From a bacterium (GTDB taxonomy: Bacteria > Sysuimicrobiota > Sysuimicrobiia > Sysuimicrobiales > Segetimicrobiaceae): a DNA stretch of 64,000 bases. Positions 62,011-64,000 of this stretch are shown in pieces. The notes below the pieces were generated by a model. The model did not search any database and was not told where the DNA came from. It was given only the letters and a program-made list of their open reading frames with translations. Within the stretch, counting starts at the first letter, position 1. Each line of letters begins with the position of its first letter. The stretch is from the NCBI GenBank assembly GCA_035308905.1, contig DATGFS010000009.1, positions 1 to 64,000 on the forward strand. Direction: 5' to 3'. A program made the translations under genes and the position numbers.

Positions 62011-62850
62011 TCAGGCGATGGCCATCGGACGCACCGGGGAGCCCGTCGCGCCGACGAACTTGAGCGGCGCGCAGACGAAGAGAAACGTCGAGCGGCGGTC
62101 GCGGCTGAGCTCTTCGAGGTTGAGGTTCTCGATGATCGGAATGCCGCGTCGCGCGATGAGATGGAGGTGCGCGAACAGATGCCCGCCGGTTTCCGGATCG
62201 CGCTCCTCCGTCTCGTCCCAGGTCATGTTGTCGCAGGCCGCGCAGGCGACGCGGTGGTCGGCCGCCCACTCGCTGCCGCTCCGTCCGACCCCGGCGGCGG
62301 CGAGATACGCCGGGGCGTCGTTCCACAACCCGCCGTAGCCGGTCCGGACAAGCAGGGCGTCTCCGGCCTGCACCGTGACACCCGCGCGGTGCGCCGCGGA
62401 TTCGAGGTCATCGGCCGTGATCCGGTAGTGCGGCGGCAGCGGCTCGCGTCCCAGTTTGTGCGCCAGGGTTGCGCAGACGTCGAGCAGCACCCCGCGCGCG
62501 ACGATCGGCGCCATCGTCTCGATCCCGTGCACGGTGAACCCGCGCGGCGTCTCCACGCGCGGCGTGATCTTCACGTCCCCATAGAGGCACAGGGCGGCGG
62601 CCTGATGGGAGAGGGCGTCGATGTGCGTCCCGGTGTGCTCCATCAAAACCATCATGCCGGAGGCGCCGCTTCGGGGCCCCTCCCGTTCGGGGTCGTAGGT
62701 GTCTTCGTGCCGGCGGTGCAGCTGGAAGAAGTAGCCGGGCCGGTGCGCCTCGTGCACCGGCATGGCGGCCGTCCGGGGCTGCTCGAGGTCGTAGATCTTG
62801 CGTCCGATCACCGTCCGGACCAGGGCCTCCACGTCGTCGTGCGCGGGCAT
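62011..62850 (-). CDS. Cyclase-family (kynurenine-formamidase-like) metal hydrolase
   Basis: 279 residues with the family metal motif HTGTHIDALSH (HxGTHxDxPxH). The group includes arylformamidases and cyclic-amide hydrolases; the substrate here is not predictable. RGVLLDVC and LLVRTGYGGLW are further conserved blocks. The upstream region to 62940 contains no other gene. Confidence 0.88.
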   Translation of the reverse strand: MPAHDDVEALVRTVIGRKIYDLEQPRTAAMPVHEAHRPGYFFQLHRRHEDTYDPEREGPRSGASGMMVLMEHTGTHIDALSHQAAALCLYGDVKITPRVETPRGFTVHGIETMAPIVARGVLLDVCATLAHKLGREPLPPHYRITADDLESAAHRAGVTVQAGDALLVRTGYGGLWNDAPAYLAAAGVGRSGSEWAADHRVACAACDNMTWDETEERDPETGGHLFAHLHLIARRGIPIIENLNLEELSRDRRSTFLFVCAPLKFVGATGSPVRPMAIA

Positions 62851-62993
62851 AGGAATCCACCTCCCGGGGAGCGTTGCGCTTACGGTGCGCGTAGTGGTTC
62901 GGCACGGACATCCAGGGTCCCGGGCCGTTTGGGGTCAGTCTTGGTGGCCTGGAAATTGGCATGCTGCCGTAGTATAGTAGGCAGTGGAAACAT

Positions 62994-63006
62994 GACTAAA
63001 CTAGTC
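62994..63006. promoter_or_regulatory. IscR/Rrf2-like palindrome upstream of suf genes
   Basis: GACTAAACTAGTC (GACTA/TAGTC around AAC) matches the core of IscR-type operators. It lies 16 bases after a clear -10 box TATAGT (62973-62978) and 66 bases before sufC, placing it at about +9 to +21 of the transcript. The -35 box is weak. An Fe-S-responsive repressor is a reasonable inference. Confidence 0.5.
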
Positions 63007-63071
63007 GAGAATCCGGCACCCCTGTTCCAAGGCCTCGCGGCGGAGCGGCGGCGCCGGCCGGGAGGGGCCCA

Positions 63072-63908
63072 TTGAGCACCGAGCTCGTCATCAAGGATCT
63101 ATGGGCACAGGTTGAGGACAAGGTTATTCTAAAGGGCGCGTCGCTGACCGTCGGGTCGGGCGAGATCCACGCGCTGATGGGCCCCAACGGTTCCGGCAAG
63201 AGCACTCTCGCCAACGTCCTGATGGGCAACCCGTTTTACCAAGTGCAGCGCGGCGAGGTCCTCTACAAGGGCGAAGACCTGCTCGCGATGGCTCCGGACG
63301 AGCGCGCCCGGAGGGGCCTCTTCATCGCGTTCCAGTACCCGGTGAGCATCCCCGGCGTCACGATGGCGAGCTTCCTCCGGACCGCGGTGAGCGCCAGGCG
63401 CGGGCTCGACAAGGACAAGCTGATGGGCCTGGTCGAGTTTCAGAAGCTTATCAAGGCCAAGGTCGAGGAATTGCAGGTCGATCCGGCGATCCTCGGCCGC
63501 TACGTCAACGAGGGCTTCAGCGGCGGCGAGAAGAAGCGCGCCGAGATCCTCCAGATGGCGATGCTCGAACCCGAGATCGCGATCATGGACGAAACCGACT
63601 CGGGCCTCGACGTCGACGCGGTCAAGATCGTCGCCGCGGGCGTGAACCGGATGCACGAGCTGTCGGGCGGCAAGATGGGCGTGCTCCTGATCACGCACTA
63701 CCCGCGGATCCTCAAATACATCCGGCCGACCCGCGTGCACGTGATGTTCGACGGACGGATCGTCACCTCGGGCACCGAGGAGCTGGCCGACGAGCTGGAC
63801 CGGATCGGCTACGACGGGATCCGGGCGCAGTACGAGAAAGTCGCCGCGGAGGTCGCCGGCGAAGGCGAGATCCGCAGCGCCGGCAAAGTCTTTTGGGTCA
63901 AGCACTAG
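63072..63908 (+). CDS. sufC: Fe-S cluster assembly ATPase SufC
   Basis: 278 residues, the ATPase of the SufBCD scaffold. Walker A GPNGSGKST, Q-loop FIAFQYPVSIPGV, signature FSGGEKKRAE, Walker B IAIMDETDSGLDVD and the H-loop LLITHYPRIL are all typical of SufC rather than transport ATPases. TTG start with GGGAGGGG upstream. sufB follows after 18 bases, the CB order seen in many Gram-positive-type and archaeal suf operons. Confidence 0.96.
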   Translation: MSTELVIKDLWAQVEDKVILKGASLTVGSGEIHALMGPNGSGKSTLANVLMGNPFYQVQRGEVLYKGEDLLAMAPDERARRGLFIAFQYPVSIPGVTMASFLRTAVSARRGLDKDKLMGLVEFQKLIKAKVEELQVDPAILGRYVNEGFSGGEKKRAEILQMAMLEPEIAIMDETDSGLDVDAVKIVAAGVNRMHELSGGKMGVLLITHYPRILKYIRPTRVHVMFDGRIVTSGTEELADELDRIGYDGIRAQYEKVAAEVAGEGEIRSAGKVFWVKH

Positions 63909-63926
63909 GAGAGAGGAGAGACGCGA

Positions 63927-64000
63927 TGGCCGTCTCCAACCCGCTGGGCATCGATCTCGACCAGTACAAATTCGGATTCCACGATCCCGAGGACAAGTAC
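63927..64000 (+). CDS. sufB: SufB, Fe-S cluster scaffold (N-terminus only)
   Basis: The first 24 residues, MAVSNPLGIDLDQYKFGFHD then PEDK, are visible before the window ends. The YKFGFHDPE segment is the usual SufB opening. GAGAGGAGAGAC precedes the ATG. Position after sufC supports the call. Confidence 0.85.

Overview
This is a high-GC bacterial chromosome segment (roughly 65-70 percent G+C; about 60 percent in the first 9 kb and at 45.6-48.6 kb). It is densely packed, with frequent GTG/TTG starts and many ATGA/GTGA/TTGA overlaps. The gene set (PASTA-type Ser/Thr kinase, phage-holin-family/DUF3618 pair, SufC-SufB, Gld-type ABC system, no LPS genes) fits an uncultivated, probably environmental Terrabacteria-type lineage. 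Assignment to a phylum is inference only. No rRNA, tRNA or CRISPR array was seen.

Layout. 1-9 kb is a lower-GC accessory-looking stretch: a DUF998 membrane protein; a divergent cupin / ABM-like / cupin / MarR operon with a textbook promoter and two palindromic operators; an MDR oxidoreductase; a SnoaL-like protein; a Tat-exported copper nitrite reductase with all copper ligands; and a large LuxR-type ATPase regulator. 9.3-17.4 kb holds small exported proteins, an acetyltransferase, a GAF-GGDEF diguanylate cyclase abutting KDPG aldolase and KDG kinase, a holin-like/DUF3618 pair, an opine-oxidase/HcnBC-like flavoprotein pair and a cold-shock protein. 17.6-18.7 kb holds an odd Fic/Doc toxin-antitoxin-like pair and a tiny transcription unit encoding a 25-residue peptide. 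18.7-35.2 kb is a cell-envelope/lipid region: GHL10-like protein, Gld-type ABC exporter with DUF4340 partner, phosphodiester glycosidase, lytic transglycosylase, S9 peptidase, GDPD, glycerol kinase and PHP hydrolase.

35.2-45.6 kb is a coherent murein-sugar recycling locus: peptide-type ABC importer (binding protein and two permeases, no ATPase), MurQ, AnmK, a beta-lactamase-fold hydrolase, a GlcNAc-kinase-like ATPase and NanE on the minus strand, with NagA divergent. Imported anhydro-muropeptides would be stripped of peptide, phosphorylated by AnmK, converted by MurQ to GlcNAc-6-P, joined by sugars entering through the kinase and NanE, and deacetylated by NagA.

45.6-48.6 kb is the most unusual part. 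Two consecutive minus-strand genes, a TlpA-like redoxin and an adenylate/guanylate cyclase, are each interrupted by one in-frame TGA exactly where the family has a cysteine (UxxC in the redoxin, CxxU in the cyclase). Each TGA is followed by a 7-bp hairpin with a CGGGN loop starting 22-23 bases downstream, the geometry of a bacterial SECIS element. I read both as candidate selenoproteins, preceded by a fused membrane/binding-protein gene.

48.8-64 kb: a ykkC-family riboswitch with overlapping terminator in front of glutamate synthase (gltB); an acyl-CoA-ligase/HpaB-like flavin enzyme pair; a fused MNT-HEPN protein with eroded active sites; a PASTA kinase; an Nfu N-domain protein; a zincin; an autoregulated TetR gene coupled to pyrE; a prepilin-like fragment; a cyclase-family hydrolase; and sufC-sufB behind an IscR-like palindrome.
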